Shown: positions 1 through 8,635, counted from the stretch's first letter. The stretch: DNA of 20,958 bases from Methanobacteriota archaeon (GCA_002701965.1 NZXM01000010.1:22952-43909); one strand, 5' to 3'. Numbers and translations are program-made. Notes: generated by a model from the sequence alone, not told the origin.

Positions 1-1511
1 ATTTCTTCAGGTACTCCATCACAACTTTGAGGGACTTCAAAACCGAATCTTGGATCGATGACAAACTCGACATCATTGAGGCTTCCATCTAGTGCAGCAT
101 TGAGCAGTGCACGTGTCCATTTGATGCGGATTCGTTTACTCTTGCCGAATCCCCCACTAACCCAGCCGGTATTCAGTAACCAACACTTGGCTCCATGTTG
201 GGCCATTTTTTCAGCCAAGAGGTCTGCGTATATGCTTGGATGACGTGGCATGAATGGCGCTCCGAAGCAAGCAGAGAATGTTGCCTGAGGCTCCTTGACT
301 CCAACCTCTGTCCCGGCAACTTTGGCGGTGTATCCCGAGATGAAGTGATAGGCAGCTTGAGCAGGATTGAGTCGACTGATGGGTGGAAGAATACCAAACG
401 CATCACAGGTCAAAAACACCACATTCTGGGGGTGACCTGCCATGGAATCGTGTGTCCGATTCTCGATGAATTCTATCGGGTAGGAACCTCGGGTATTGGC
501 AGTGATTGAACCATCCGTGAAATCTGGAATCCCATTCTCATCCACGATGATATTCTCCAGAATAGAACCTGGCATTTGTGTAGTAGCAAAAATCGCCGGT
601 TCATCTTCTTCAGAGAGATCGATTAACTTTGCATAGCATCCACCTTCAAAGTTGAATACACCCTTCGCGGACCAACCATGTTCATCGTCTCCGACCAGAG
701 CTCGATTTGGGTCTGCTGAAAGTGTCGTCTTTCCAGTTCCTGATAGGCCAAAGAAGACAGCTGTGTTATCACCGGTTGTATTGGAAGAGCAATGCATAGG
801 CAGGTGTCCACGAGCAGGCAACAAATGATTCATAATTGAGAAAATAGATTTCTTGATTTCACCAGCATACTCTGTACCACCGATGATGACAGTTTTCTCT
901 TCAAAAGAAATCATCACAAAAACATGGGAATTGGTCCCATCGATTTCAGGATCTGCATGGAAGTGTGGTGCGTGTAAGATTGTGAATTCAGGCACATGAG
1001 ATTCAATCTCCGTGACGCTCGGACGAACGAACATGTTGCGGGCAAAGGCAGCATGCCAAGCATTTTCTGTGACTACACGAATCGGCAACCGCTCTGTTAG
1101 GTCGGCACCACAAAACAAGTCTTGAACATACAACTCATCTCTTGCCGACAAATAATCTCGAACTTTTGCACTTAATTTCTGAAATATTTCAGGTGTTGTT
1201 GGGACATTGACTTCTCCCCACCAAATATCGCGTGTAAGGGTGCCGTTTTCATCATCTTTGACAACAAACTTGTCATTTGGAGATCGTCCGGTACGTTCTC
1301 CAGTTTCAGCCATCAATACTCCATGGGTGGTTAATTTCCCCTCTCCTCTTCGAATCGCTGCATCGTACAGCGCTTGCCACTCAAGATTCCAGAATGTGGT
1401 GCCTGTAGGATTCAATCCATGATGGTGAACATCATGGTCTCCACGCCGGTCAGCACAACCGACGACCGGTAGGGCCATACCGCCTGCGCCCCACTGGCCA
1501 TTATAGTGCAT
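1..1511 (-). CDS. pckA: Phosphoenolpyruvate carboxykinase, ATP type (C-terminus outside window)
   Basis: This enzyme interconverts oxaloacetate + ATP and PEP + CO2 + ADP in the cytoplasm, the entry step of gluconeogenesis. I translated the minus strand from ATG at 1511; 503 codons are open to the window edge. The ATP-PEPCK family is about 530 residues, so only some 30 residues are missing. Visible motifs are the substrate-binding TGRSPNDKF (R76), the metal/oxaloacetate region GGTEYAGEIKKS (about 211-222), the Walker-A-like kinase-1a loop GLSGTGKT (255-262), and kinase-2 DDEHGW (275-280). The GTP-type enzyme found in many archaea lacks this arrangement, so the ATP type is clear. The start was chosen at the first ATG of the conserved reading. 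The frame stays open upstream without another ATG, and no Shine-Dalgarno sequence is visible. The gene is divergent from the large membrane protein gene, 109 bases away. Confidence 0.95.
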   Translation of the reverse strand, partial: MHYNGQWGAGGMALPVVGCADRRGDHDVHHHGLNPTGTTFWNLEWQALYDAAIRRGEGKLTTHGVLMAETGERTGRSPNDKFVVKDDENGTLTRDIWWGEVNVPTTPEIFQKLSAKVRDYLSARDELYVQDLFCGADLTERLPIRVVTENAWHAAFARNMFVRPSVTEIESHVPEFTILHAPHFHADPEIDGTNSHVFVMISFEEKTVIIGGTEYAGEIKKSIFSIMNHLLPARGHLPMHCSSNTTGDNTAVFFGLSGTGKTTLSADPNRALVGDDEHGWSAKGVFNFEGGCYAKLIDLSEEDEPAIFATTQMPGSILENIIVDENGIPDFTDGSITANTRGSYPIEFIENRTHDSMAGHPQNVVFLTCDAFGILPPISRLNPAQAAYHFISGYTAKVAGTEVGVKEPQATFSACFGAPFMPRHPSIYADLLAEKMAQHGAKCWLLNTGWVSGGFGKSKRIRIKWTRALLNAALDGSLNDVEFVIDPRFGFEVPQSCDGVPEE

Positions 1512-1620
1512 TTCGGAAGAATGAACCGGTCTGTTGGCCCCTAGATTGAAGCCAATAGACTCATATTTTATCGATACAAAGGGGCATGAGTCTTATGCGA
1601 CACATTGTCTGCATCTAACC
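1512..1620. promoter_or_regulatory. Divergent promoter region between pckA and the membrane protein gene
   Basis: This 109-base gap must hold the promoters for both divergent genes. The AT-rich stretch around 1562-1578 (CATATTTTATCGATAC) is the best archaeal TATA-like candidate. It lies about 45-55 bases from either start codon and reads TATA-like on both strands (TAAAATATG on the minus strand). Neither start has a recognisable Shine-Dalgarno sequence, so both mRNAs may have short or unstructured leaders. This is inferred from base composition and position only. Confidence 0.35.
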
Positions 1621-4600
1621 ATGGCCGGGGATGAAGAGGCAACTAAGCCCTCCTCTACCAAAGACAGAGTCATTGATTCTCGCGCATTCCAACTAGGCGG
1701 AGGCATTGATCTTGATGCATTCATTTCTACTGACGCCCTTGCCGAAGCGAAACGTCCAGCCTTACCTGGCGGTTCACCAACGGATGCGACTGCAGGCGGT
1801 GAAATTGCAGAACCTATCCTCGAAGATGAAGATACTGCAATTGGCGAAATCTTCGACCCCTTTGAACGAGATTCGGGACCAAAGCCAGGGGATATATTGC
1901 CCGATGGTACTGTTTATGAAACTCCTGAGTTGGACACAATCACTGAAGTTGCAGTACAAGGAGAACGCCGTCTGCATTGGGCTTTGATGGTAACCATGGT
2001 CTTTGTCTACAGCTTGATTGGATGGGTTGTTGCAACGGCTTTGGAACCATATCTTGCAACCGCAGGCTTGCTGTCATTGGCGGCAATGGGGTTTGCACTT
2101 GGAGAGCGATGGGTTCCAGACAAAGGCATGCACATTCTAGGTGTCACTTGGATTATCATTTCCATGAAATTACTGTATGGTTTGGCCTTGGACGCCCATC
2201 ATTGGGGCTGGATTAACACCTCGCAATTGGGCCTGACTTTGATTGCTCTGATTGGAGTCAACATTCTGGTTGGCTACCGTCATGAACATGATGCCATCAT
2301 GGCTCAAGCCACATTGGTTTCCTTGGCATTGGCTTCAGCCGCCGGTTCACTAGGTGGTGAAATGGGAATTGTAGTCATGATCTTACTCGCCACAATCCTT
2401 CTTCATGGGCTCGCCTATCATCGACAAAGTGGGAATCTAGCATCACTGGGAATCGCCGCCAGTCATCTTTGGATTGGGTTACATGCAATTCTATCCAAAC
2501 CCCTTGAAATTGGGGCTCTCAAGATTCTCCCCCTAGCAGATCCAATGCCCTTATTCCTTCTCGCATTGGCTGTAACTTGCATCAATGGTTCGATGGCGGC
2601 TCGATTCTCAAAACGGGAGAACTGGTTCAGTAAAGGCATCGCAGTTACCGGTTTAGGAACTCCTGGATTGTGGGGGGTTTCTGTAGGCCTTGGGATGATT
2701 GGTGCCTTTTTACTCCTAGCGAGTGGTCGCGATGAAACCGGTTACGCATTGGCCGTCCTCGTATCATTGCTGGCAGTGTATGGTGGATCGTATTTGGTCG
2801 TACGTGGGGTTGAGCCCATGCAAGTACTCAAGCCGTTACTCGGCAGTTTGCCCATTCTTTTGTTGGTACTGATTATTTTGGAAACTGAACTCCTCACCCT
2901 TTCATTCATTTCAGGATATGAGTCGTTTGCAGTCTTCGCCTCAGTTGTAACCTTCTCGATTTTACTTCAACATCAGACCAACGTCACTGATCGTGTCTTG
3001 TGGTTGGGTAGTTTAGTTCTGATTATATTGCTCACAATTTTGATCCCCGCAGAGACAGTGTCCGATGGCGGAGATGAGGGCCTACTTCTTCTGGTTGCAC
3101 TTATGCTAGTTCATATTTCCACAGGTGCTTTGGCATTGAAACGAACCTCTCCGAGTATTGCAGGCGCAACTGTGCTGGCGCCTTGGGCCTGGATGTTTGC
3201 TCACACTCTCTGGGTATCTTCGATTGAAACATTTTCTGAAGCCCGACCCAATATCGATACTTGGAACGTATTGATCGAGCTCGACCCACTCTACATTGCA
3301 ATTTATCTGACGCTTGCAGCCCTGATTCAGTACCCCATCAATCTCAGATTGGGAGATACAGGCGTAAACATCGCAGGTAAGCTACTCGGTGCCACTGAAC
3401 TCAGTTCGCGCCTTCGTGATTCGGGCATGATGAGACTTTGGAATTTGGGCCTGGTCTCAGGCTTGGCCGTGTGGTTGATATTCATGGACACTCGTGATGA
3501 AATCGGATGGTTCGTGCTCATAGGAATCACTTCATTGGCCGCAGTTCATATCACTGCTGAAGTACAGGGACGACATCAAGGGAATCCACGATTTATCTTG
3601 ATTAGTTTGGCACTTACACTCATTGTGTTTCAGTGGAATTCAGGCGCCGATGTATTCTGGATTCTCATCTTGAGCAGTGCATCCCTCGCGGTATTGTTAT
3701 CTCGCGGAGAGAAAGGTCCTACATCTCAGATGATGAGCTTAACGATGGCTTTGTTGACGTTACAAATTATCCTCTTTGAACTCGATCGAACCAATCAACA
3801 ATTGTTGTTAGATCCAGCCCCCATTGACAGGATGCAAACAGGTATCGTCATTCTCTTGGCGAGTGCAGGCCTCCTCTCAGTGTATCTCCCACGAGCAAGA
3901 AATTTGGAGAAATTACTACCTCCTGCAGTGGCCGTAGTCTGTCTTCTTGCAGTCCAAATTTGGGCAACATACGGAGAGGAAATGCACGTCGCAGAGTTAT
4001 TGGTTGCCATACTCATGTTCGTCGGCTCCGCCATCTATCTGGCTGCCACAGGTGAATTGCGAATGGAATTGAAGCAGGTGGGTAAGCGTGAAGCGAGATT
4101 GGCTGAAATCAACCGTCGATTGGCGATTGCTGATGCTTTGGAAAAAGGAAACCTAACCGCGCCCCTCAATGCATCTGCAAAATTGCTCACAGATTCTTCA
4201 GAACCCTCTACCTCATCTGCAATGACCGTAAATACAGAGATCGATACCGCGACCCTAGATTTGCAAAAGGGGGGCAATGTGTACCATTTTGCAGATGAAG
4301 ATTTGGCGAAAACCGCAACAAACGACCCCACTGGAAACTTGGCCAAATCCATGTCGCAGGCCATTTCCCGCGGGGGTATGAAAATGGCCGATGCAGAACT
4401 GTATACGCTTATCGAAAAACAGCGAAAACGCCGAAGAAAGGCGGGGGCTCAGTACAATTCTGAAGAATTGGATTTGCTTATCGGTGATATCCATCATCGT
4501 CCTGTCATCGTCCTCTCTTTCATTGCAGTGACCACATTGGCTGCTTGTTTTGTTGCTTGGATCCAAAGTGATACCAATCCTGGGCTGATGCTTTTGGTTA

Positions 4601-5703
4601 CCCTATTCGCGCTAACGCTAACTTGGGTCTCACGCCAACGCGCAAAGGTCCACAATCTACGATTACCCGATATCAATGGAATCGAAATGCCCTTTTTCGT
4701 GACCATGGGTTCCCTCACCCTGATCTATCTAGTGGGTCACTTTAGTGGTTCAAAATATGAGCAATTGGATTTATTTGTCCTCACCTTTGGTTTGCTCGGC
4801 TTGTCTGTGATATCGCTATATGGTCGCGAAGATTTGCCTTGGAGAATTCCTAGTGCGGTCGAAAGTGTAGTGACAATGTTGGTCATTTCTCGCATTGTAG
4901 GCTCAATGTTTGTGGAATCCGTCCCCTTCGTTTTCTCAGTCAATCCATTGGCAAGTGGTTGCTTTAGTTACTGCCCAGATTCAGAATTGATCAGTTGGCA
5001 ATTGCCATGGCTATTTCATGAAGTGTCGCTGTTGATACTTGTATTCATCTGGGAATGGATTGAAGGATTCCGTCGCACTCACAAAATGCCTGATCATCGC
5101 GGTGCAGCAGGCCGAGGAGGATTCGCTCTGATGGTGGTTCTAGTCTCAGCAGGGCCCGCTGGTATCTTGGCAGGAATCTTGTGTTTGAAGCGCTCTTTCA
5201 ATTGGAAACAACCTGCGGGGGCTGCCCTGTCAATCTATGCCATATTGGGTGGATTCATCGCGATGAATTCTTGGGATATCATTCCAGAATTCTCAACTGT
5301 TTTCGGAATGACCCTGTTGGTAATCGGTGTGGTCATGCTCGGCAGCCAAGCTTACACCATCTTTGCGGCCCTTCCCAAGTGGACGTCGGCTTGGCTTTGG
5401 AATGCCCACATTCTTCTGCCGATTGGCGTCTTTGTGGTCACAGGTTGGTCCGCATGGCTGGTTGTCTGTACCCTCGTGCTCTCGATGACAACTTGGATTG
5501 GGGGAATCCTCCAACTCCGCCGGGGGATGCGCGTGTTTGGTGCTTTGGACATGGTCCTTTCTTTCTGCATCGCATTGCTCATTTTGCAGGAGGGAATGCT
5601 CGACCCGGTCATGCTGTTGCTGATGCTAGGCGCGCTCGCAATCGAGTTGGGTATTGTCGCCTGGTTAGGCACACGGTATGACCTACAACTTGCTCAGGAT
5701 TGA
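1621..5703 (+). CDS. Very large polytopic membrane protein of unknown function (1360 aa, about 35 TM helices)
   Basis: I do not recognise the family. The N-terminal 115 residues are acidic and soluble. About 24 hydrophobic segments of 18-25 residues then run from roughly residue 116 to 810. A hydrophilic loop of about 150 residues (811-959) contains a charged, coiled-coil-like start and the basic cluster KQRKRRRK. About 13 more hydrophobic segments fill the rest to the C-terminus. The odd-even topology is unresolved. No transporter signature, catalytic motif or ATPase motif was seen. The ATG at 1621 was preferred because the frame extends upstream only to a TTG at 1534, with sequence that does not look like the start of this protein and overlaps the promoter area. 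The FKBP-like gene follows 133 bases downstream on the same strand. Two halves of unequal size joined by a cytoplasmic-looking linker suggest a fusion or internal duplication, which could not be tested by eye. Confidence 0.85.
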   Translation: MAGDEEATKPSSTKDRVIDSRAFQLGGGIDLDAFISTDALAEAKRPALPGGSPTDATAGGEIAEPILEDEDTAIGEIFDPFERDSGPKPGDILPDGTVYETPELDTITEVAVQGERRLHWALMVTMVFVYSLIGWVVATALEPYLATAGLLSLAAMGFALGERWVPDKGMHILGVTWIIISMKLLYGLALDAHHWGWINTSQLGLTLIALIGVNILVGYRHEHDAIMAQATLVSLALASAAGSLGGEMGIVVMILLATILLHGLAYHRQSGNLASLGIAASHLWIGLHAILSKPLEIGALKILPLADPMPLFLLALAVTCINGSMAARFSKRENWFSKGIAVTGLGTPGLWGVSVGLGMIGAFLLLASGRDETGYALAVLVSLLAVYGGSYLVVRGVEPMQVLKPLLGSLPILLLVLIILETELLTLSFISGYESFAVFASVVTFSILLQHQTNVTDRVLWLGSLVLIILLTILIPAETVSDGGDEGLLLLVALMLVHISTGALALKRTSPSIAGATVLAPWAWMFAHTLWVSSIETFSEARPNIDTWNVLIELDPLYIAIYLTLAALIQYPINLRLGDTGVNIAGKLLGATELSSRLRDSGMMRLWNLGLVSGLAVWLIFMDTRDEIGWFVLIGITSLAAVHITAEVQGRHQGNPRFILISLALTLIVFQWNSGADVFWILILSSASLAVLLSRGEKGPTSQMMSLTMALLTLQIILFELDRTNQQLLLDPAPIDRMQTGIVILLASAGLLSVYLPRARNLEKLLPPAVAVVCLLAVQIWATYGEEMHVAELLVAILMFVGSAIYLAATGELRMELKQVGKREARLAEINRRLAIADALEKGNLTAPLNASAKLLTDSSEPSTSSAMTVNTEIDTATLDLQKGGNVYHFADEDLAKTATNDPTGNLAKSMSQAISRGGMKMADAELYTLIEKQRKRRRKAGAQYNSEELDLLIGDIHHRPVIVLSFIAVTTLAACFVAWIQSDTNPGLMLLVTLFALTLTWVSRQRAKVHNLRLPDINGIEMPFFVTMGSLTLIYLVGHFSGSKYEQLDLFVLTFGLLGLSVISLYGREDLPWRIPSAVESVVTMLVISRIVGSMFVESVPFVFSVNPLASGCFSYCPDSELISWQLPWLFHEVSLLILVFIWEWIEGFRRTHKMPDHRGAAGRGGFALMVVLVSAGPAGILAGILCLKRSFNWKQPAGAALSIYAILGGFIAMNSWDIIPEFSTVFGMTLLVIGVVMLGSQAYTIFAALPKWTSAWLWNAHILLPIGVFVVTGWSAWLVVCTLVLSMTTWIGGILQLRRGMRVFGALDMVLSFCIALLILQEGMLDPVMLLLMLGALAIELGIVAWLGTRYDLQLAQD

Positions 5704-5707
5704 GATT

Positions 5708-5726
5708 CGTCCCTCTTAGAGGGACG
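5708..5726 (+). terminator. Perfect GC-rich hairpin after the membrane protein gene
   Basis: CGTCCCTC and GAGGGACG flank the triloop TTA, beginning four bases after the stop codon at 5701-5703. An 8-bp perfect stem directly behind a stop codon suggests a transcript 3' end or processing structure. There is no following T-run, so it is not a classical intrinsic terminator. It resembles the hairpins at 8039-8053 and 15631-15649. Confidence 0.5.
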
Positions 5727-5836
5727 GGAGAACGTTCAAACAGTTCGAACTTCCAGCATTGGTTGTGAGCGGCTCTTGGATCTCAGACCGACCTGCGGCA
5801 GAGGAACATCCTGTGATTCCTCTCGGTTTGAACGAG

Positions 5837-6733
5837 ATGACCGTCCCACGTCTATCCATCATCGCGAGTTTTGGGACGATTTTGATGCTCCTAGTTGCTG
5901 GTATTTGGATTGCCTTGGCAGCCAACACATTCTTGTCACAATTTGAGGATGCCTTTGCAGCTATTGATGAAAAAGAAATCCAAGTTGATGGGCGCTGGAC
6001 ATGGGAAGCAACCCTTCTATTTGGAGGCGGTGAAGACGCTTGTGATTCTCGAAATGGAGATTGGAATTGGCCGAATAGCCTCTCAGAACAAGATGAGTTG
6101 TTCTGGTTCCCTGGCGAGTTGCAATGTAGTTGGTTGCATCAAGGAGCTGGGGATTATGCACACTTGGCAATCCATAACGTCGATGAAGAAAATAGCCTGC
6201 CACTCTCGATTGAGGTCAGCTCCGAACTCGTTACCTCCGAGGAGGGCTTCGTCGAGGTAGAGGCTGGAGACGCAATTGTCATCCCATTGCGGTTAGAATC
6301 GGATGTTGAGGAGCTATTCTTCACCGTTGATGTATCACACGCGGTATTACCTACCGCTAGCGTTGGATTGGATGTGGAGATTGAACAAGATACAATCCAA
6401 CGAGACCGGCATGCCCGTAGTGAACACCTGGAGGTCCACTACGTTGTTTGGGATGTGGATACAGGAGAGAAGCTGGATGAAGGAGATTTAGGAGCCTATG
6501 CTGGTGAAGACCCACGCTGTGACACACCCATTCCATGGGTCTGCTACATCGAAGGGTTCGGCTGGGGACTTGTAGGCTTGGATGTCAACGATTTCGACCC
6601 ACAATTTGACTCAGGAACCACACACGACATCTACCTCCCTCCAGACCTGGCTTATGGAGGTCAAGATGGTCACCAGCTCCAAAATTCATGGTTACACTTT
6701 GAATTGACCCTGACCCGGCTTGCACCGGTATAG
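5837..6733 (+). CDS. Membrane-anchored extracytoplasmic protein with C-terminal FKBP-type peptidyl-prolyl isomerase-like domain
   Basis: The protein is 298 residues. An N-terminal hydrophobic segment (about residues 8-30, LMLLVAGIWIALAANTF) is a signal anchor. An acidic, tryptophan-rich, beta-type region (about 40-190) follows. The last 100 residues read as an FKBP domain: VHYVVWDVDTGEKLDEG aligns with the FKBP beta strand VHYTGxLxDGxxFD, GFGWGLVGL with the pocket GWEEGVxxM, LPPDLAYGG with the IPPxLAYG signature, and LHFELTLTRL with the final strand. Pocket Tyr, Asp, Trp, Tyr and Phe positions are kept; Phe36 of FKBP12 is replaced by Leu. Two cysteine pairs (DACD/LQCSW and PRCDT/WVCY) could form disulfides outside the membrane. 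The inferred role is folding or chaperoning of surface proteins. ATG 5837 starts the protein just before the anchor; the frame extends upstream to TTG 5759 without support. Isomerase activity is inferred, not shown. Confidence 0.72.
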   Translation: MTVPRLSIIASFGTILMLLVAGIWIALAANTFLSQFEDAFAAIDEKEIQVDGRWTWEATLLFGGGEDACDSRNGDWNWPNSLSEQDELFWFPGELQCSWLHQGAGDYAHLAIHNVDEENSLPLSIEVSSELVTSEEGFVEVEAGDAIVIPLRLESDVEELFFTVDVSHAVLPTASVGLDVEIEQDTIQRDRHARSEHLEVHYVVWDVDTGEKLDEGDLGAYAGEDPRCDTPIPWVCYIEGFGWGLVGLDVNDFDPQFDSGTTHDIYLPPDLAYGGQDGHQLQNSWLHFELTLTRLAPV

Positions 6734-6773
6734 TCTATTGGTGATATTTGTGACAACAATTCAACCTGTGGTC

Positions 6774-8036
6774 ATGGTACCAGATGACAATGCTCGGACC
6801 TATGCAGAAACCACAGCACCCGCGCAAATTGATGGCGATTCACCTGCTTTGCATTCTACGGAAGAGATGCGAAGATTGGCCACTCCGTGGTCGGTGGCTA
6901 TCGCGAAAGCCAAATTACTCGCTTCCTGTCAATTGCCCCCAGGTGTGATTCTGGACCCTGCATGTGGGAGTGGAACTCAACTTGCAGCCCTTTGCACTAC
7001 GTTGCAACGTCCAGGATTGGGTGTCGAATTATCCGGTGCAATTGCTCCTTTAGCTGCTGTGAATTTAGAACGATGTGAGGATTCTAGCGGTGGTGATTGG
7101 TCAGCTACAAGTCGAGTTATGTGGGGAGATGGAACCGCTGCAGCCGCAATCATTCAAGCCTATCACAAACATATCGATCAGAATCCAAACATTGCATTAT
7201 TGCACGTCGATCCTGCGCGTCCCAATGATGCCCAACAACATACACTGAATGAAATGGAACCTCGCCTAGATGAATTGCTCACATCTTGGGCGCCTTTCTT
7301 GAGTAAGAACCCCGCGCTTATTCTCGATGTTTCTCCACGTTTGCTGGATACACAACGCCTTGAAATCGAAACCATTGTTTCTTCAATTTGGGGTGCACTC
7401 CCAATGACTTGGCAATGGTTGACCCAAGGTCGGGGTCGAATTGATCGTTTGTCCCTTTGGGTTGGGGCAGCTTCCGGGACAAGCCCTAGTCGATTGGTTA
7501 GGTTGACAAAAACCGGAGAAATTCATACTATTGAGGGGGTTTCAAAATCCTTGAATGCTCAATCATCCACTGTTCAGATAGGAGATCACCTTGTCATTGC
7601 CGACCCCTGTCTAATTGCTAGTGGTTTGGGTGAAACATGGAAATCTCTCTTCGCAAATGAAGGGGGGCGATGGGACACTGTTCTAGGTAGACGACCAATT
7701 TTCATTAGCCCCAAACCGCCGCTTTTGGTTCAGGATGAATTAAACTCACACAAAGGCTCACGAATGATTGTTGAATCAATGATTCAATCAACAGGAGAAG
7801 TGGTTGCAACCATTCAGATATTGGATGAAGAAAGTATCTCTGATATCACTCGTATTGCAGCAAATACTGGGATTCACTCTCTCAAACTAAGATGCTCATT
7901 GGATCCAGATTTACAGCCCAAATTGCAGTCAAAAATTGATCGAGAAATGAGGGCCCACACTCCCACGGGGTCCACAAGATCGGGTTTCATCGCTGAGACA
8001 AGTTCCAGTCATGTGATTTGCAAAGAGTACGATTGA
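6774..8036 (+). CDS. Class I SAM-dependent methyltransferase with THUMP-like C-terminal domain
   Basis: The protein is 420 residues from ATG 6774. The Rossmann SAM-binding loop is DPACGSGTQL (61-70), followed by the second strand GLGVELS. The motif VDPARP (145-150) matches the DPARR signature of methyltransferases that carry the THUMP-like domain. Further on, IADPCLIASGLGETW resembles the EPDPAxIRAGL stretch of that C-terminal domain, and RRPIFISPKPP resembles its closing segment. The substrate is unknown. Because THUMP-type domains bind RNA in other proteins, a tRNA or rRNA target is a reasonable guess only. The gene starts 40 bases after the FKBP-like gene with no clear Shine-Dalgarno sequence and is followed by a hairpin. 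Upstream in-frame GTG codons (for example at 6750) are alternative starts. Confidence 0.75.
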   Translation: MVPDDNARTYAETTAPAQIDGDSPALHSTEEMRRLATPWSVAIAKAKLLASCQLPPGVILDPACGSGTQLAALCTTLQRPGLGVELSGAIAPLAAVNLERCEDSSGGDWSATSRVMWGDGTAAAAIIQAYHKHIDQNPNIALLHVDPARPNDAQQHTLNEMEPRLDELLTSWAPFLSKNPALILDVSPRLLDTQRLEIETIVSSIWGALPMTWQWLTQGRGRIDRLSLWVGAASGTSPSRLVRLTKTGEIHTIEGVSKSLNAQSSTVQIGDHLVIADPCLIASGLGETWKSLFANEGGRWDTVLGRRPIFISPKPPLLVQDELNSHKGSRMIVESMIQSTGEVVATIQILDEESISDITRIAANTGIHSLKLRCSLDPDLQPKLQSKIDREMRAHTPTGSTRSGFIAETSSSHVICKEYD

Positions 8037-8038
8037 GC

Positions 8039-8053
8039 TGCCCCGTAGGGGCA
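8039..8053 (+). terminator. Hairpin with GTA loop after the methyltransferase gene
   Basis: TGCCCC and GGGGCA form a perfect 6-bp stem around GTA, starting three bases after the stop codon. It separates the upstream genes from the ribosomal protein operon and probably marks a 3' end. It is followed by ATTCG rather than a T-run, so termination by this element alone is uncertain. Confidence 0.5.
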
Positions 8054-8072
8054 TTCGTACCTCTGCGAGTCG

Positions 8073-8080
8073 TTCATATA
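8073..8080 (+). promoter_or_regulatory. Candidate TATA box of the rpsM operon
   Basis: TTCATATA lies about 75 bases before the rpsM start and is directly followed by a run of seven G (8081-8087). Archaeal TATA boxes are centred about 26 bases before the transcription start, which would put the start near 8103 and give a leader of about 48 bases. The call rests on sequence and spacing only. Confidence 0.45.
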
Positions 8081-8115
8081 GGGGGGGCGAGTCGCGGTGT
8101 TGCTTCACATGAGGC

Positions 8116-8131
8116 CATCGGGCGACCGATG
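8116..8131 (+). promoter_or_regulatory. GNRA-tetraloop hairpin in the ribosomal operon leader
   Basis: CATCGG and CCGATG form a perfect 6-bp stem closed by GCGA, a GNRA tetraloop. It ends five bases before the Shine-Dalgarno stretch GGGGAGG (8136-8142), which is eight bases from the rpsM ATG. Leader structures next to the ribosome site of r-protein operons are often autoregulatory (E. coli S4 represses rpsM this way), but no equivalent is established for this archaeal operon. Regulation is inference. Confidence 0.45.
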
Positions 8132-8150
8132 AATAGGGGAGGACCCAAAA

Positions 8151-8621
8151 ATGAAAAAAATTGATGAGTCAGAACTTGGAGAAGATTTCAATTATATTCT
8201 CCGTCTTGCTGACAGTGACATAGACGGCCTAACTCGAATTGGGATGGGTTTGACAAGCGTGAAAGGAGTTGGTGCTCGAACTGCACTTGCTATCTGTGAA
8301 ATAGCAGGTATTGACAAGGAAAAGTTGGGTGGGCATCTTAACGATGAAGAACAACAAAAGATTCGAGATGCGATTGAGTCGTATCCAACCGAAGTCCCTC
8401 TTTGGATGTTAAATCGTCAAAGAGACATTGAGACAGGCGATGAATTGCATTTGTTCTCGATGGACGTGAGCATGACGCAGGATGATGATATCGCGCGCCT
8501 ACGTGCGACAAAAGCATATCGCGGACTGCGACATGCAGCAAGAAAGCGTGTACGTGGTCAAAGAACACGATCGAATGGAAGATCCGGACTCACACTTGGT
8601 GTGCAGCGGAAGAAGGCATGA
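8151..8621 (+). CDS. rpsM: 30S ribosomal protein S13 (uS13)
   Basis: This 156-residue protein is archaeal-type S13, which sits in the head of the small subunit and contacts the P-site tRNA and the large subunit. The helix-hairpin-helix GVKGVGARTALAICEIAGID is at about residues 39-58. The basic RNA-binding tail GLRHAARKRVRGQRTRSNGR is near the C-terminus. The length fits archaeal S13 (about 150) rather than bacterial (about 120). It is the first gene of the operon and has the strong Shine-Dalgarno sequence GGGGAGG eight bases before ATG 8151. The gap to rpsD is 14 bases. Confidence 0.97.
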   Translation: MKKIDESELGEDFNYILRLADSDIDGLTRIGMGLTSVKGVGARTALAICEIAGIDKEKLGGHLNDEEQQKIRDAIESYPTEVPLWMLNRQRDIETGDELHLFSMDVSMTQDDDIARLRATKAYRGLRHAARKRVRGQRTRSNGRSGLTLGVQRKKA

Positions 8622-8635
8622 TGGAGGTGTAATGA

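Noticed and set aside
1534..1620. Upstream TTG-initiated extension of the large membrane protein gene
   Set aside because: It adds 29 residues with no ATG, lies in the only gap available for the divergent promoters and contains the TATA-like stretch.
4035..4566. Antisense frames of 103-109 residues opposite the soluble loop of the membrane protein
   Set aside because: They show no recognisable domain or Shine-Dalgarno sequence, and their composition is that of complementary codons.
5181..5681. 166-residue frame inside the membrane protein gene
   Set aside because: It is a shifted reading of the same hydrophobic coding region and has no motif or ribosome site.
8109..8132. Seven-codon reading frame in the rpsM leader (ATG to TGA)
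   Set aside because: It coincides with the hairpin and has no Shine-Dalgarno sequence or attenuator-like codon run, so it is probably chance.
8037..8150. tRNA gene ahead of rpsM, as found in some euryarchaea
   Set aside because: No cloverleaf or GTTCRA-like T-arm could be formed in the gap.
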